Source: Adiantum capillus-veneris
Lineage: Eukaryota; Streptophyta; Polypodiopsida; Polypodiales; Pteridaceae
Direction: 5' to 3'
Assembly (NCBI GenBank): GCA_014529385.2
Contig: CM043954.1
Coordinates: 94,383,247-94,447,246, forward strand
DNA: 64,000 bases
Position 1 is the stretch's first letter. Each line of letters starts with the position of its first letter. Shown here piece by piece: positions 1 to 17,209 of this stretch. Below the pieces are notes generated by a model. The model was not told the origin of the DNA, ran no database searches, and was given only the letters and a program-made list of their open reading frames with translations. A program made the position numbers and the translations under genes.

Positions 1-30
1 TCTCTCTCATGCTCCTACAATGAGGGATCT

Positions 31-54
31 CCCCCCCCCCCCCCCCCCCCCCCC
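31..54. repeat. poly-C tract, 24 bp
   Basis: An uninterrupted run of C. Such runs are prone to assembly length errors, so the exact length should not be trusted. Confidence 0.9.
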
Positions 55-95
55 ATGAGTAGGGATACTTGTTGACTTTTGTAACACCTTGAGCC

Positions 96-272
96 CCTCA
101 AGCACCTTAGTCATTAAGCACCTCAAGATCCGCAAGCACCTTAGTCAGTAAGCATGAAAAGCACCTCAAGCACCTTAGTCAATAAGTACAATAAGAACCT
201 CAAGCACCTTAGTGAGCAAGCACGACAAGCACCTCAAGAACCTTAGTCAAAAAGCACGAGAAGCACCTCAAG
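96..272. repeat. 34-bp tandem repeat, about 5 copies
   Basis: Degenerate tandem copies of a unit that starts cctcaagcaccttagtca and ends with a variable aagcacgacaagca-like part. Copies differ by substitutions and one partial expansion. No coding potential is visible. Confidence 0.8.
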
Positions 273-1193
273 CTTGGGCCGGGTTCCCACCTCAACACAT
301 CCCTATCTTGCCTAAGGTTAAAGGACTTTTAACACTAACCGTTGGAGGTCTTTAATGAAGCTAACCCTAAGGTATGTAAGCTCCATTATCTTATAGCCTT
401 GCTCTTTGAAATACCATCTCTCATTTGGACACCTTTAACCTTGGCCCTGTGTTGAGATAGATCCATAAGAACATGTCTATATCTAACCCTTTTTCCCATT
501 TATTCTCCCATATTAAATCATCAATTTAATAAGAGAAAATCATTTGGGTTGGTTAGATATTAGATTCACCATTGACAATCAGATTGCTGGAAGTGTATAG
601 CTACATGATGTAGTTTGAATAACTCTATGAAGCAAGTCTTACAAAGGTAAGTATACCTATACAAGGACATGAAATGCTTGGTGAGCTTTGCTCATCCTCC
701 ACCTTGAAAACCGAATCATTTAAATAACTCTTGTTCTAGCCACTTACAATCTACACCTTTACAATATTGTGGCATTGAAATCAAATGATCTCATCCTTTG
801 GCCGTATTTGGAGAGTAGAGATTGGCTTGTAGCAGAAGGAAAGTAGAAGGATAAATAAGAGCTTTTTTGGTACTACAATGGAGACAGGATAAGGCTACTT
901 GGTATTGCAAGGTTCCTCATGAACTAATAATAGAGTGTTTCCCATCTCTGCACGTGGTTTCTTGATCATGTCCCCTCAAAACAAGTTGACTCTATAACTA
1001 AACACCAAATTTTGTGAGCACAAAGGGATAAAGTATAAAATGATATCATTTTAATAATCTAGTGATATGATACAAAGAAAAAACTAGAAGGAGAATATTG
1101 GACAACTCTCCATATATAATGTAACTTACTTGCATTGTAAGACTCAATCACATGCTATGCAACACTAGATGGTGCACCAAAGCCACCAAAAAA
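273..1193. other. intergenic, nothing recognised
   Basis: AT-rich sequence without an open frame or a motif that I can assign. Confidence 0.5.
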
Positions 1194-1665
1194 CATTAGG
1201 AAAAATTAGGACTCTCAAAGGGGCCCTATAAGGAGGTTTGACTTTACTTCTCTTGTCCAAAGTGACCGGCAACCCATTGAAGTATATAAAGGCTTTGTCA
1301 AAACCCTATCAACAAACATATCATTGGAAAGATCTTAGAAAGTAGGTTCTAAATCCCCAAACCCTGACAAATTTGGAGTTGATTTGTAGAAGTTATGGCC
1401 TTCACATTGAAGTAGAAATGCGGGGAGAGATTCCATTTATAAGACGGAGTTGTCACATGAAAAAATGGAGTATTTTAGAATATAAAGAATCTGATGGCAT
1501 GTTATATATCAATGGATAGATCTCGATGAATACATTCTAAATCCAAAACGTCCAAAAAGTTTTGATTTAATTTGTAAAAAAATTTCCGTGCACCCGTATT
1601 GGACAAGAGGGATAAAGTTAAAGTCCTTATAGGGCCCATTTGAGAGTCCAAAATTTTCCTAATGA
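1194..1665. mobile_element. MITE-like element with about 65-bp terminal inverted repeats
   Basis: The left end (1194-1260) and the reverse complement of the right end (1599-1665) align over about 65 bp. Both begin CATTAGGAAAA and share the block GGGCCCTATAAGGA and the block CTCTTGTCCAA. The element is 472 bp and non-coding, so it would need a transposase supplied in trans. Two internal segments (around 1326-1400 and 1508-1585) resemble each other in direct orientation. No clear target duplication is visible. The terminal CATTAGG matches the ends of the large transposon at 38538-50416. Confidence 0.7.
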
Positions 1666-2556
1666 TATCAAACCATAATGGTATGAGAAACTTTGCTTAC
1701 TTTTGTTGATAGAGGCATGAAGCCCTAGGTGTTGAGATCCATAAAAAGGTTGTTTGTCTCTAGCATGATAAAGTTAGAGATGGAGATGATGTCACACTCT
1801 GAATGTAAGCTACAAGGATAGTTTCATTACCATTCGATCCTTATGTTGGAAATGAACCCTTACAACACCCACTCACCAGTTACACATCTTGTTTTTGTGG
1901 CTTACAAGTCCTTTGAGCCCATCCTTTTGCTACCTTCAAGAGTAGAGATTTGCATGTAGTGTGAGTGAATGAAAGTAGTAGTAGTAGGAGGAGAAGGATC
2001 TTATTTCATGCTACAATGGAGGTGAGAGAAGGGGTGGGAACCAGCTTGGTGTGAAAATTATGTGGTAGACAAGGGCAAGAGAAGGGAGAGGAGCTTGTTT
2101 GGTGCTACAATGGAGGTGAAGAAAGCTAGTACATATAGAATGTGTAAATATAGGGTGCATGTGGTTGTTGCATCAATGGAGAGCTTGGGAAAAGATTTCT
2201 AGAGAGAGAAAATTACTTTTTAGCTACAGGGTAGGTTTGCGGAGACTTGGGAAGGTGAAAAGTGATATTTTGAAAAAAAACAAGGAAAAAAAATGTTTTT
2301 TGGATTTTGAAGTGTATGTTTTAATTTTTAAAGGTTAAAAAATATTTTTTTTCACCATAAAATAGGTTTAAGGGGCTTTTAAGGAGGGAAAATATGAGTT
2401 TTGATTTGGTATTAAAAGTTCAAACTTTTAGTGTATCTTTGAATATGAGCAAAAAGTGGAAAAATGAAGGTCAAAGTGATCCCCCCGTTCCCAAATTCCT
2501 TTCTCCTAGTTCCCAAATTCCTTTCTCCTAGCCACCTCCCTTACCTTCTCACCAGG
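1666..2556. other. intergenic, nothing recognised
   Basis: AT-rich. Near 2490-2540 a short direct duplication of the phrase ttcccaaattcctttctccta is present. No gene is supported. Confidence 0.5.
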
Positions 2557-2803
2557 CTCGGGGGGGTCACTATGTATAAATTGTGTATATCGCGTGCGTT
2601 CAAGGATTATTTATAAGACTCCTTATCTGTGAAATTTTTACAAATAAAATGTATTTCTTTTTCTATTCAATCTGGAAATTTTTTTCCTAGTTCCGTTTTA
2701 TGGTACCCTTCTGTATGTGAAAATGTGTGAAAATTTGAAATTTATAAACCCCTTTTGCTGCACTCATGTGATAGTCACATAATTATTGAGTGACCCCCTC
2801 GAG
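2557..2803. mobile_element. MITE-like repeat, family M, copy 1
   Basis: This 247-bp element has imperfect terminal inverted repeats (left CTCGGGGGGGTCACTA, right end GTGACCCCCTCGAG). It aligns along its length with 9705-9953, sharing the phrases CACTATGT, CGTGCGTTCAAG, CTTATCTGTGAA and CACTCATGTGATAG in order. It is non-coding. The superfamily is not assigned, because no target duplication is resolved. Confidence 0.7.
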
Positions 2804-3591
2804 TCACTAGGTAAGAGGTCATTAAGAGAGAGGTGTAAGGCTACCTTGCCCCCCTACATTTTTGAGGGTATAGAGTGTCTCCACAACCATTTTCCTATGG
2901 GATGGATAGTAATTAACCTTAATCCCAAAGGGCCCCTAGAGGATTCATATTTGTCGTAACGAATCATAAGCCTGTGAACCAAGAATGCTAGTGGCTACCA
3001 AGAGCTTGCCCAGATCTTGACTAATTTGAAATTTATTAGAGATTACTAATGGGATTAGGAGATGTTAGTCCTATTATGGCTCTGATAAAAGATGTTGGGG
3101 ATTAAGGGGATTAGTGAGCATATATTTCATGGTTTATGCATAGAGATTAAGATTTAATTGGACTTAAGATATATAATCAAATAAAAGCATTCAAAGTCAT
3201 GCAAAGTGTAGGGGTTTTTCCCACTAGAGTGTGTAAGAGTAGCACCATTAGGGGTAGTTCACATAGGCATAGCATGGGAGTAGGTTTAACCTTAACAACT
3301 ATCCCCCTTAAATCGGCTTTCATCCTAGGATTGGCTAAGATACATCATGCATGGATCTCAATGGTATCAATAGGTCATGGTTCATACAAGGCTTCCTTAG
3401 GTAAATGCATGGGCTAAAATTTGGATGCATAAACATGGTTCTCAAATTGGATACATCATGTTTTTCTCACATTCATACACATCATGCAAGTATAGAGGGT
3501 AATTTTAGTAGGTAGGGATTCATCATACATCCTTAAAGTAATGCGATTCTCGTTCATCATGTTGTAGTCATCATGTAGGTGATGTGGTTCT
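2804..3591. other. intergenic, nothing recognised
   Basis: No coding or repeat signal that I can support up to the copia LTR start. A 72-codon open frame at 3199-3417 has no recognisable content. Confidence 0.45.
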
Positions 3592-3796
3592 TGTTGGATT
3601 TTCCAAGTCCTAGTTCAGTTTGGATTGAACCCATGGGAACACTCTCCTAAGGCATGCATATATTTTTACTTATGAGCCACTCCATATGTGGAGATTTCAT
3701 GGTGGCTAAAAGGTATCTATGTAAAGGATTTTTTGAATTAAATATAGAAGAAGAAGTGTGGTATTTTATTTTACTTTGTCGATTCCTCCTACTCTC

Positions 3797-3856
<60 letters not shown>

Positions 3857-3934
3857 CTCCTTTTTTTGCACCTGCACGCTCTCTCTTGCCATGGATCCTT
3901 ATCGCCATCACCCTCCATAGCCCATACCCTTTAA
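3592..3934 (+). repeat. copia-like 5' LTR
   Basis: Begins TGTTGG and ends near CCCTTTAA, where the partner LTR reads CCTTTCA. It shares with 19899-20185 the phrases CTCTCCTAAG, CATGCATAT, AGCCACTCCATATGTGGAGA and TTTTTTTGCACCTGCA. It carries a (CT)n tract at about 3799-3853 that the other LTR has only as a short stub. The left flank ends in the target duplication GTTCT. Confidence 0.75.
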
Positions 3935-3936
3935 AG

Positions 3937-3950
3937 TGGTATGAGAGCTC
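3937..3950 (+). promoter_or_regulatory. primer-binding site, initiator-Met type
   Basis: TGGTATGAGAGCTC lies just after the 5' LTR. It differs by one base from the usual plant primer site TGGTATCAGAGC, which pairs with initiator methionine tRNA and primes reverse transcription. Confidence 0.7.
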
Positions 3951-4063
3951 TAGGAAATCTTGGTGCTATAGGCAATACATATAAAGATGTTGGACCATTC
4001 GTTGGCTAGGGTGAGATCGCACAAAGGCATCGGTGTTGCCACAAGAGCCGCATATCAAAACAC

Positions 4064-4370
4064 TACTCCTAGGCAGGTGGTGAAGGCAGCATCTTTGCAT
4101 AAGGCATTTCAAAATTCCCTTGTTGGTGGCCGAAAGGATTAGAATAAGCAGTTTCTCTTTGTGTATTTTGAAATGTAGGCAAAGTCTTGGAGCAATCTTG
4201 TGTAGAGTTGGCGGGTTGCTCCCAGGCAAGTAGTGAAGGCAAAATCTTTGCATACGGCATTTATGCCCTTATTGGTGGCGGCAATGATTAGCACAAGCAG
4301 TTTTTCTTTGTGTAATTTGAAACGTAGGCAAAGTCTTGGAACAGTCTTGTGCAGAGTTGGCAGGTTGCTA
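4064..4370. repeat. tandem duplication, unit about 160 bp
   Basis: Two direct copies (about 4068-4222 and 4227-4370) share the phrases GTAGTGAAGGCAAAATCTTTGCAT-like, AAGCAGTTTYTCTTTGTGTA and GGCAAAGTCTTGGA. The sequence lies inside the copia-like element. Open frames across it are by-products of the duplication. Confidence 0.7.
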
Positions 4371-6024
4371 GTGGCACGAAACATTTTCCGCATGCATATT
4401 AAAATGCAGTTTGAAACATTTTAAAATTCAAAGCTAACAACAATAGCTAGTTGGCGCAAATTAAATTCCAACAAGACATGGTAGGTCCTCAATGTTTGTC
4501 TTCAACAAATGTTTCTTTGCATTTTGTGCAGCCCAAGATGCACATACCCACCAAGCAAGAGCTTTCAAGAAACAAATTTGGGTATGTAGAGCTAAAAGGT
4601 CATATGCATATTGATCTAATGGTGCATGTTGCACTTACAAAAGTTGACCTTATGCATGACAGTGCACCAAAGTTGAAGGTTTGCTACAAAAGCATACGAG
4701 AGGCTTAAGATCTCGGACATTGAATTGGCACAGAAACCGGTTGAAGCTAGAAGATACCAGGATCACCAAATATCAGGGAGACGCACAATCATTATGGTAC
4801 AAGACTTCACAAATTATTATTTGTCAATTGAGTGCCCGGGGGATTCACTATTAGTAATGGGGGGATGTCACCTGCATCAAAATTAGAGAAACCCCCCTAT
4901 GTACGGTATCTTACTTGCTAACCTACCCCCTACATATGGACAAGATACGAACGTTCTCGCAATGAGCCATCCCCCCTCATACGAATTTGCACGGAATGCC
5001 ATGACTCGCTATTTTATGTATACTAGTAACATAATTTCTCGAAGCACATGCTTTTGCAGAAATACATGTTGAACTGCAAATGAACAAAAGTGTACATTTT
5101 AGTATGTTTTCATTTGCAATAGATGTTAAGAGAACAAACCATGAAAAGGAACAAATATAATGAATACTAAATTAAAATAAACCAATCGTTTCAATTTAAT
5201 TTGTCAAAAAACAAATAGCATTTGCCTTGTAAACTGATACAAATCTCAATCTCAAAATATATGATACTAGCCACCTACTTAGTAGGCTTCCCACATGGGA
5301 TTTAAAGCACACATATGAAATGAATTGTTCTCTAAATAACAAATAATGCATACTCTTAAATAACCATGAAAAATTTCACTCATCAAATCAAAACACATTA
5401 CAAAACAGCCCATTAAAAGATTAATATTTTTGAACAAAAACAATTATATGTGATATGAATGCACGTCTATGCTTAAGCAAAATGTAACTTTTGAAAAAGC
5501 ACCATCTCTATTCAATTTTGAGTTTGTACATAGAATATAAATCTTAAAAATTTTGCCAGAGTCTCCTTTGTACGGAGACTCTTTCTATAAAAAAAAATCA
5601 GTATACCCATATTCTTGGGCTTCCACATGGGACTTTCATCACATAATTGCTTTTTCCAAAAAAATTGTCCACCTCATCTTGGGCTCCCACGTGGGATTTA
5701 AGGATTGTCTTACACATTAAAATAAAACACATTTTCAGTAGAGTCAAAGTAATCTAACTTCAAAGTGGTGGTATGACTTGCATATCATAAGTACATAGAA
5801 AACCTCCAATCACATAGTCTAACCACACAATTACCAAAAGGCCATGTCCACATCGATAGGCGATCATGTACAAAACAAACACTTAGCTGGACAGAGTTGA
5901 ATTTCCATTTAGCTGACTCACAAAAGTACTCTTACACATTTTCTTGCCATCTATCTCTACAAAAGAACAAAATTGGCTCTGAGCTTTCTCTTCATCAACT
6001 ATCTCATCAAACACATGTCGTAAC
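4371..6024. other. copia interior, mostly unassigned
   Basis: An 85-codon plus frame at 4451-4708 shows no domain that I know. A 16-18 bp motif, GGGCTCCCACGTGGGA or close to it, with a G-box-like CACGTG or CACATG core, occurs three times, at about 5285-5300, 5617-5632 and 5681-5696. Otherwise nothing is recognised. Confidence 0.4.
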
Positions 6025-6371
6025 TCACATTCTGACTATTACGACATCTTTGTCACATGTGCTCAACTCATTTGCACCTTCCTCTATCTCAAGAGGAATG
6101 TCATCAACAACTTCATAATCCAAAATTTGGTCATCTGCATTGGCAACTATTATATCTTCAAGATCTCTCCCTTGCCATGTGTCATAGCACCAAGAGATAT
6201 CGTGAATGCCTAGTATTTTGCACACATCCTTCGCTCCACAAAAGCCCTCTCTTAAAGCCAGTACTATGTCCTCATCAAAAGATACAAACATGTAGTCACC
6301 AAGATTGGTGAATGGAACTCTAGGTGCATGATTCATTACAGTCCATATGCTTTCTTCCTTAGAGTGTGCTG
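6025..6371 (-). pseudogene. unidentified exon-like fragment
   Basis: A minus-strand open stretch of about 115 codons is preceded by a good splice acceptor (TTTTTCCAG ending at 6372). The translation is acidic towards its end and contains HAPRVPFTNLGDYMFVSFD and WQGRDLEDIIVANADDQ. It reads like a real exon because composition is balanced and the acceptor fits, but I do not recognise the family. It lies inside the copia-like element, so it may be another captured fragment or part of a decayed transposon gene. No downstream donor is clear. Confidence 0.35.
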
Positions 6372-6390
6372 CTGGAAAAACACCAGGGTA

Positions 6391-6473
6391 TGCTAGACGT
6401 GTCTATATTTGTAATTATATACAAAATAAAGACATTGTATGTGTGACACATAGACCCAAGGTATGCTAGACGT
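6391..6473. repeat. 74-bp minisatellite unit, interrupted
   Basis: One unit of a repeat that also occurs at 14107-14252, with shared phrases GTATGCTAGACGTGTCTATA, TAATTATATACAAA and GTGTGACACATAGACCCAAG. The family A element is inserted in it at the ACGT of GCTAGACGTGTC. The intact copy around 14240-14260 shows the empty site. Confidence 0.75.
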
Positions 6474-9015
<2,542 letters not shown>

Positions 9016-9052
9016 TCATTGCCCACCTCCTCGTTGAACATTTATGTTCAAC
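9016..9052 (-). promoter_or_regulatory. polypurine tract and adjacent hairpin of family A
   Basis: Read on the minus strand, the purine-rich GAGGAGGTGGGCAATGA directly precedes the LTR start TGGTG and fits a plus-strand primer. Just beyond it lies a palindrome with 9-bp arms, GTTGAACAT and ATGTTCAAC, at 9033-9052. The same arrangement recurs at 60222-60258 in the second family A element. Confidence 0.6.
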
Positions 9053-11311
9053 CACACATAGGCTTACTGCACTAAAAAATTGCACACCAAACACACTCTC
9101 TATACCCCGCAAAAACACCTAACATATGTACAAAACTGGCACCTATGACCCGCTGTCTTTGTTTATGCAAGTTGCCTAACCCCCTGCTTTATTTGCCATT
9201 AACCACCTGGGTCAAACACCTTCCATTGGTCTCTTCCGTCCACCTATAACAACTTTGCATAGTGCCACACCATGGCACATAACCAACCACATAGCCAAAG
9301 TGCCAGCATTATACTTCTACCCCTCCAAGAACTCCTTGGCAAACTGCCCACTCGCAACCCAAGCACTTCCAATAACACCAAATAGAGCACCATCTCTTGC
9401 ACCAAGTAGACCTGACATACCTGACATACTTAACCCACCCTCCCATCCATGTAAAGCTAGATCTTCATCTACCAGATCCTGCACCTCCTCAATAGCACAC
9501 TACACAACTTCCTTTATTAGCATCCCTTTCAACCACCACTCATAGACCTCCTTAGAAAGCTTGTACACCACCTCGGAATCCGCATCACCTGTCATAGAGT
9601 GCATTGTCTGCATAGGAAGCACCTCTAACTTTGAATCCACACTGCATTTCTCACCTGCATGCACTCAATTTCAGCATCGTCAAGCTCCTCTTCGTCAACT
9701 GACCCTCGTGGGGTTCACTATGTGTAAAACTACCATATCACGTGCGTTCAAGACATGTTTGTAAAACCCCTTATCTGTGAACTTTGTTAAGAATATAATG
9801 TACCATTTTCTTTTATAATCTATAAGTTTTTTTCAAATTTGAAAAAATAATGCCCTTTTGTATATATATTTATGTAAGTTTCAAGAACTTTAAATACCCT
9901 TCTCTTGAACTCACGTGATAGGTTACATTTTTAGTAGGTGACCTACCCGAGAGCTGGCCCTTCAAGGTCGATAAGCACCATCTGTTTGTCAATTGTAACT
10001 CCCTGCTCTTCTACCGCTGCATCATCAATCTCTACCAAGGAGGAGAAAAACTCGTTCTCTATTGCATCACCCTCGTCCTCTTCCACCGGCACGACTGCTT
10101 TACGCCTTTTGGAAAAACTTTGCACCTGTTGTACCACTATGGCGTACTCCATTTCTACCTTCATCAACATGGTCATTAGCACATCACTGCACACCATCAT
10201 TACCTGCTCTTCACCACATGTAGGCCTAGACCTCTCCACTTGGTCTTCACTAGGCACCTCGGCTTGCGCTTTATGCTGCTCCTCGCACATATTCATTGCC
10301 TCTCCACTCACATGTAAGAGGTCAAATTCATCATACCTAGATTGAGACGACTCGGTCTCCCAACTCAAATCTGCATCCATTGAGCTATTGTCACTCGACT
10401 CAGTCTCCTCTTCCGTTTCAAGCTCAGGAACCTCCTCTAGCTTCACCACTTCGACCTCGTCTGCAAACCACACTCTTTGCTCTTTACCACACCCCAATGG
10501 ATCTTCTATAGCCGCACTCAAACTTGGCAACACATCCTTTGTCCACTTTGGAACCACCCGCACATCCTCCACAATTGGAACCGCTCTAGCCGGCATCTTC
10601 GGCATAGGAACCACCCAGTCTCTCTGTAGTCAAAGAACCCTTGGTTCTTCTCGCACTTGCACTTCCCTTTGCACTACCTGTGGCTCAGCTACCACCGCAT
10701 CACATTGTCTTGGCATCGCAGCGCCTTACAAACCCTGCCTAGCTTCACGCTTCTTCAACATCTTTTTGTTCCGGCCTCTTGCTAGAGCTACTGCCTCTTC
10801 ATATGACATTGGGCCATCTATCTCCACCTTATCACGCACTTCCTCATGCAGGCAATCCATGAATTTACTCAATTTCAAAAAACTGGCATTTTTTGCAGCG
10901 GTTAGCTTGATCAATTTCCCCCAAAGGGTTTCCAATTCCCATTTGAATGCTTGAAAATCACCCTCCAAGATTTTCTTCAAACCTTCGAGCTTCCGCTTTA
11001 CTTCATCGAGTTGCACATCCGCTACAAATATGCTTCAAAAAGGTACCTCCACGGCTTTGCAATTTGACTTGTCTTCATCACCAAGGCCATCAAAACATAG
11101 CCTCGCTTTACCACGAACCAGGAGCGGGAACACCTATACCACACCATCTTATCTCAATAAACCGCTCTCAAACACAAACAACCCATAATCTTGAAGCCAA
11201 GTTTTCGCATCTTCAACCCCAGTGAAAATGAGAAATCCCGTCCAAACCAAAGGCCGCACCTTTGGCATCACCAAAATTACCGTTGTGAAATGAACTAGGA
11301 GCATCAGCACA
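9053..11311 (-). pseudogene. family A gag, decayed
   Basis: The minus-strand interior encodes pieces of a Ty3/gypsy-type Gag. The clearest is 10726-11016 (96 residues), with LWGKLIKLTAAKNASFLKLS and the stretch SYEEAVALARGRNKK, which resembles the end of a retrotransposon gag capsid domain. A long acidic segment follows at 9943-10614. The frame between and around these pieces has stops and shifts, and a family M MITE (9705-9953) splits the 3' part. No zinc knuckle, protease or reverse transcriptase is present. Its likely role would be capsid formation, with enzymes supplied by an autonomous relative. Confidence 0.6.
9705..9953. mobile_element. MITE-like repeat, family M, copy 2
   Basis: A 249-bp copy related to 2557-2803, with ends CTCGTGGGGTTCACTA and GGTGACCTACCCGAG. 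It interrupts the acidic part of the family A gag remnant, so it inserted after or within that element. No target duplication is resolved. Confidence 0.65.
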
Positions 11312-11330
11312 CTCCTCAGGGGGGGCACCA
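11312..11330 (-). promoter_or_regulatory. primer-binding site of family A
   Basis: On the minus strand TGGTGCCCCCCCTGAGGAG follows the LTR end by 5 bases. Family B uses nearly the same sequence at 55193-55210, which supports a shared tRNA primer whose 3' end reads about GGGGGCACCA. I do not name the tRNA. Confidence 0.6.
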
Positions 11331-11335
11331 GAAGA

Positions 11336-13823
<2,488 letters not shown>

Positions 13824-14390
13824 ATGTGTCTTGGTAAGAAACTATTGCTCAAGATAACACACCCGTCAAGCCATATGACCATGTGGGAAATTGAGACTAT
13901 AGACTTTTGTAACTACATGTAAAAGAAACAAACAATCTTAAAATCTTAAATGCTTTTTTTCGATAAAAGAGGCACAACTACACATTCGGTGAGAATGGAT
14001 AGCTCAAGAGACCCGGTCAAGCCATATGGATAGCTATAAGAACTAAAGGTAAAAATCGATAGCTCAAGATGGCACACCCGGTCAAGCCATATGACCATGT
14101 GACAAATTGAGACTATATTTGTAATTATATACAAACTGAAGACATTGTGTATGTGTGACACATAGACCCGAGTTATGCTAGATGTGTCTATATTTATAAT
14201 TATATACAAAACAAAAACATTGTGTATGTGTGACACATAGACCCAAGGTATGCTAAACGTGTCTTGGCAAGAAACTATAGCTCAAGATAACACACCCGGT
14301 AAAGCCATATGACCATGTGGGAAATTGAGACTATAGAATTTGTAACTACATGTAAAAGAAACTAACGATCTTAAAATCTTTAATGCTATG
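13824..14390. repeat. direct duplication plus 74-bp minisatellite
   Basis: The block 13824-13957 is repeated at about 14259-14390, sharing AAGAAACTATWGCTCAAGAT and CCATATGACCATGTGGGAAA. Between them lie 74-bp units (14107-14252) of the repeat also seen at 6391-6473. The open frame at 13946-14236 is made of these repeats and is not a gene. Confidence 0.75.
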
Positions 14391-16031
14391 ATGTCACACA
14401 TCCAGTTTGAGATTAAGTACATTCTTTAGTGAGTTAATACAACACTACCACCCAAAATTGTGAGTATGGCCAAAACAATAAAGATTGCGGCGTATTAAAC
14501 TCTTTAAGATTGACGCATATAAAATACTTTAACCATATAAAACACAATGTTTACAAAGCTCCAACACAAGGCATTTTCCAAGTTTCGAAGCAATTTTTAT
14601 TGAACACCTTTCACTATGGTAGATGGAGTCGTTATTTAAGAAAAAAACATTATACATCATATATACATATTCCGCATTGTTTAGTGGAAAGTTGAACTCT
14701 TTAATGGACATTGAAAATTGAAATAATGCATTCTAATTTTCATAGATTATCACTAACTTGCAAAATCTAGGCTAGATTTTGAGCTTGCCTTGAAAAAATT
14801 TGACAAAATGTGAAGATTCAGTGTAACTACCAATAGATGCTTCAAGCTATGATCTAAAAGCTGATTTAGTGTATCGGACAGGCAACAAGAGGCTCAGGGA
14901 GTAAACATCATTGGCGGTTGCAGTGGAAGAAGTTGAGACTTGGACGCCAGCTCCAGTAGGTTGGGACGTAAGGACTAAGCATCATTGATTAGTAGTTGAG
15001 GACTTGGATGCCATAGCTAAAGCCTAAGAGCATTGAGAAGGGGAAAATGAGTCACAACTAAAAGCAGGTCAAGATGTCGAGACTAAGCATCACTGATCAG
15101 AAGGTCAGGACTCGGACGCCATAGCTAAAGCCTAAGAGCATTGAGCAGGCAAAAATGAGTCATGACTAAAGTGAACTGAGAACTCACCCTACGTCTGGCA
15201 ATCGCTTCGCTTGCAAGGTGCTGGCCTCCCATCATGAGTGTCAGCACAAACTCCTCCTCGCATTGTCATCATCCTTGCCTAAGAAGTCTGAAAAGAGGAA
15301 GCTTAATAAGATGAGGCCCAAGGAATCCGTTGAGAACGCAAGCTTGTTGCGGGAGGTAGAGCTCAAAACTACAAAACAACTACAAAAAAAGGCCTCAAAG
15401 CAAGCCGTCATAGATTTAACTGATCAGTAGAGAAAAGCTAGCTTTTTTATGAGATGTAGCTATAGTAGAAAGAAAAAACCGTCGCTCCAGGTATACAAGA
15501 CATCATCAACCAGTTCAGTAGGATTAATGACACGATGCTGAAGACATTGAAGCTTCTGCCACTACAAAAGCTTGCATCGTAGTGTAATAGAAAAACATCT
15601 CAAGCATAGAAACAGTATACAATTTACAGATCAACATTAATTGAAGAAAGAGTTTGTGGCAAAGCCTTGCTAGCTTGAAACAAATTTGGAATCAATCACA
15701 AGCTGGGAGTGGTGAGCGTAGATCTAAAGCCAATTTCTACCAAGTGAGGGGGGATACTAGGAAGCTAGAGAAGTTAGAATAGCAACGGTGAAAAATTTAG
15801 TTACAGAAATCTGACAACATTCATTGAGGATAGATATGAACATTGTTTTCAAACAAGATGATTGCACAGGCTAGCTACATTATCAAATATAAACAAAACT
15901 GACAATAGAATCATTATACCAGACATATATGAAACTGTAACATTTGAGAAATGGCAAAGAAGGCATGCAATACAGCATTTCACAGAATAAAATAGAATAA
16001 AGAACAATAGAGTGAGATCTTAAAGGCACTC
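14391..16031. repeat. copia interior with about 110-bp tandem repeat
   Basis: Two tandem copies at about 14975-15070 and 15085-15185 share GACTAAGCATCA, GCCATAGCTAAAGCCTAAGA and AAAATGAGTCA. A lysine-rich 70-codon frame at 15218-15430 is unassigned. The rest, up to the tubulin fragment, shows nothing that I recognise. Confidence 0.55.
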
Positions 16032-16559
16032 GCCTTGAAGGAAGTCACAATTTTTAGCCTCTTTGCAGACAACGTCAAGGACAAAATCAATGAGTTCCGC
16101 GCCTTCATGTACCTGGATTGAAGCCACCCCTGCGGGATGGGGCGTCTTTGCCGAAGATGCCTTTAGTCTCGAATGATTTCTTCATGTTACGGGCCTCTGT
16201 TAAAGCCAACCAAATAGTAGCTCCCATGAGAGGTTGGGGATTAACGTAGTGACCCTTGGCCTAGTTGTTGCCAGCTCCATACTGGCCAAAGACAAAGTTA
16301 TCAGGGCAGAAGATCTACCCATAGGGGCTTGTTTGAACACAGTCCATAGTACCTGGCTTCAGATCCATGAGCACGATTGAGGCACATAGCACCCGCAGCT
16401 TGCCTCGTTGTAGTACACATTCACTCTCTCCAACTGCACGTCAATGTTGTTGTTGTATGACCCCGTGGGATCAATGCCGTGCTCTGTGCATACCACCTCC
16501 GAGAACTTGCACTCATTTGGTTGCCGCATTGGCCCCCCTGCAGGTGCAATATCTCACAT
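16032..16559 (-). pseudogene. beta-tubulin first-exon fragment
   Basis: Minus-strand translation, across small frame breaks, follows the beta-tubulin amino terminus: a start followed by [13 protein letters not shown], then [12 protein letters not shown], then a MDSV-like segment, then SYGAGNN-AKGHY-like, and finally EGAELID-VLDVV-KEA-NCD-LQG. It stops at the LQG that ends exon 1 in typical plant beta-tubulin genes. A non-tubulin stretch of about 125 bp (about 16110-16234) sits between the KGHY and EGAELID parts. Frameshifts and stops make it non-functional. It lies antisense inside the copia-like element, which suggests capture of genomic, not spliced, tubulin DNA. Confidence 0.75.
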
Positions 16560-17047
16560 ATCTTGGCGAGGCTAAGAGGAGAGCGAGAGAGTAGTAGATA
16601 AGAAGCTGCATGATACAAAGTTCACCTTTAAAACACACACAAACTTGCATCAAATCTTCGCAGGACCAAACATTCATTTTTTGTACCTGACACCTCCTCT
16701 TGAGGACTATACAAAATTTTAAAAGACAAATCCTTTTCTCGCTCTTCATCCTCTCTGCTAATATGAGTAGCTGCTACATACTCCTTTTGCAAACAATTAT
16801 TCACCTGTTGCTCCCGAGCTATGGCGACATGGGGCTCTCCTGTTGTAGAGGTTAGCCTAGATCTGAAAACTGACCGATTTCCTACTCAGTCGCTCTATTA
16901 AAAGGGATGTGTGCAAGTAGGTGGTCCATCACATGTAGGGCAGGTCGGCTGCCACCCTTTTGGAACATGAAAGGCTGGTTGGTTCCTTTCTTCAATCGAT
17001 GTAGAGCACACTTTTGAGCAAGGTAGAGGTTTCCAAAGATGAAGACA

Positions 17048-17202
<155 letters not shown>

Positions 17203-17209
17203 GACCACC

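Noticed and set aside
31-54. Biological role for the poly-C and poly-G (7724-7748) runs
   Set aside because: No context supports a function and length is likely affected by sequencing or assembly.
3647-3920. Open frames encoding Leu-Ser or Arg-Glu polymers
   Set aside because: They are translations of (CT)n/(GA)n tracts; the same holds for frames at 7381-8059, 12247-12801, 16882-17349, 27231-28114 and 43732-45653.
3592-3934. Interpretation of 3592-3934 and 19899-20185 as two unrelated solo LTRs
   Set aside because: The first is followed by a primer site, the second preceded by a polypurine tract, and GTTCT flanks the outer ends only.
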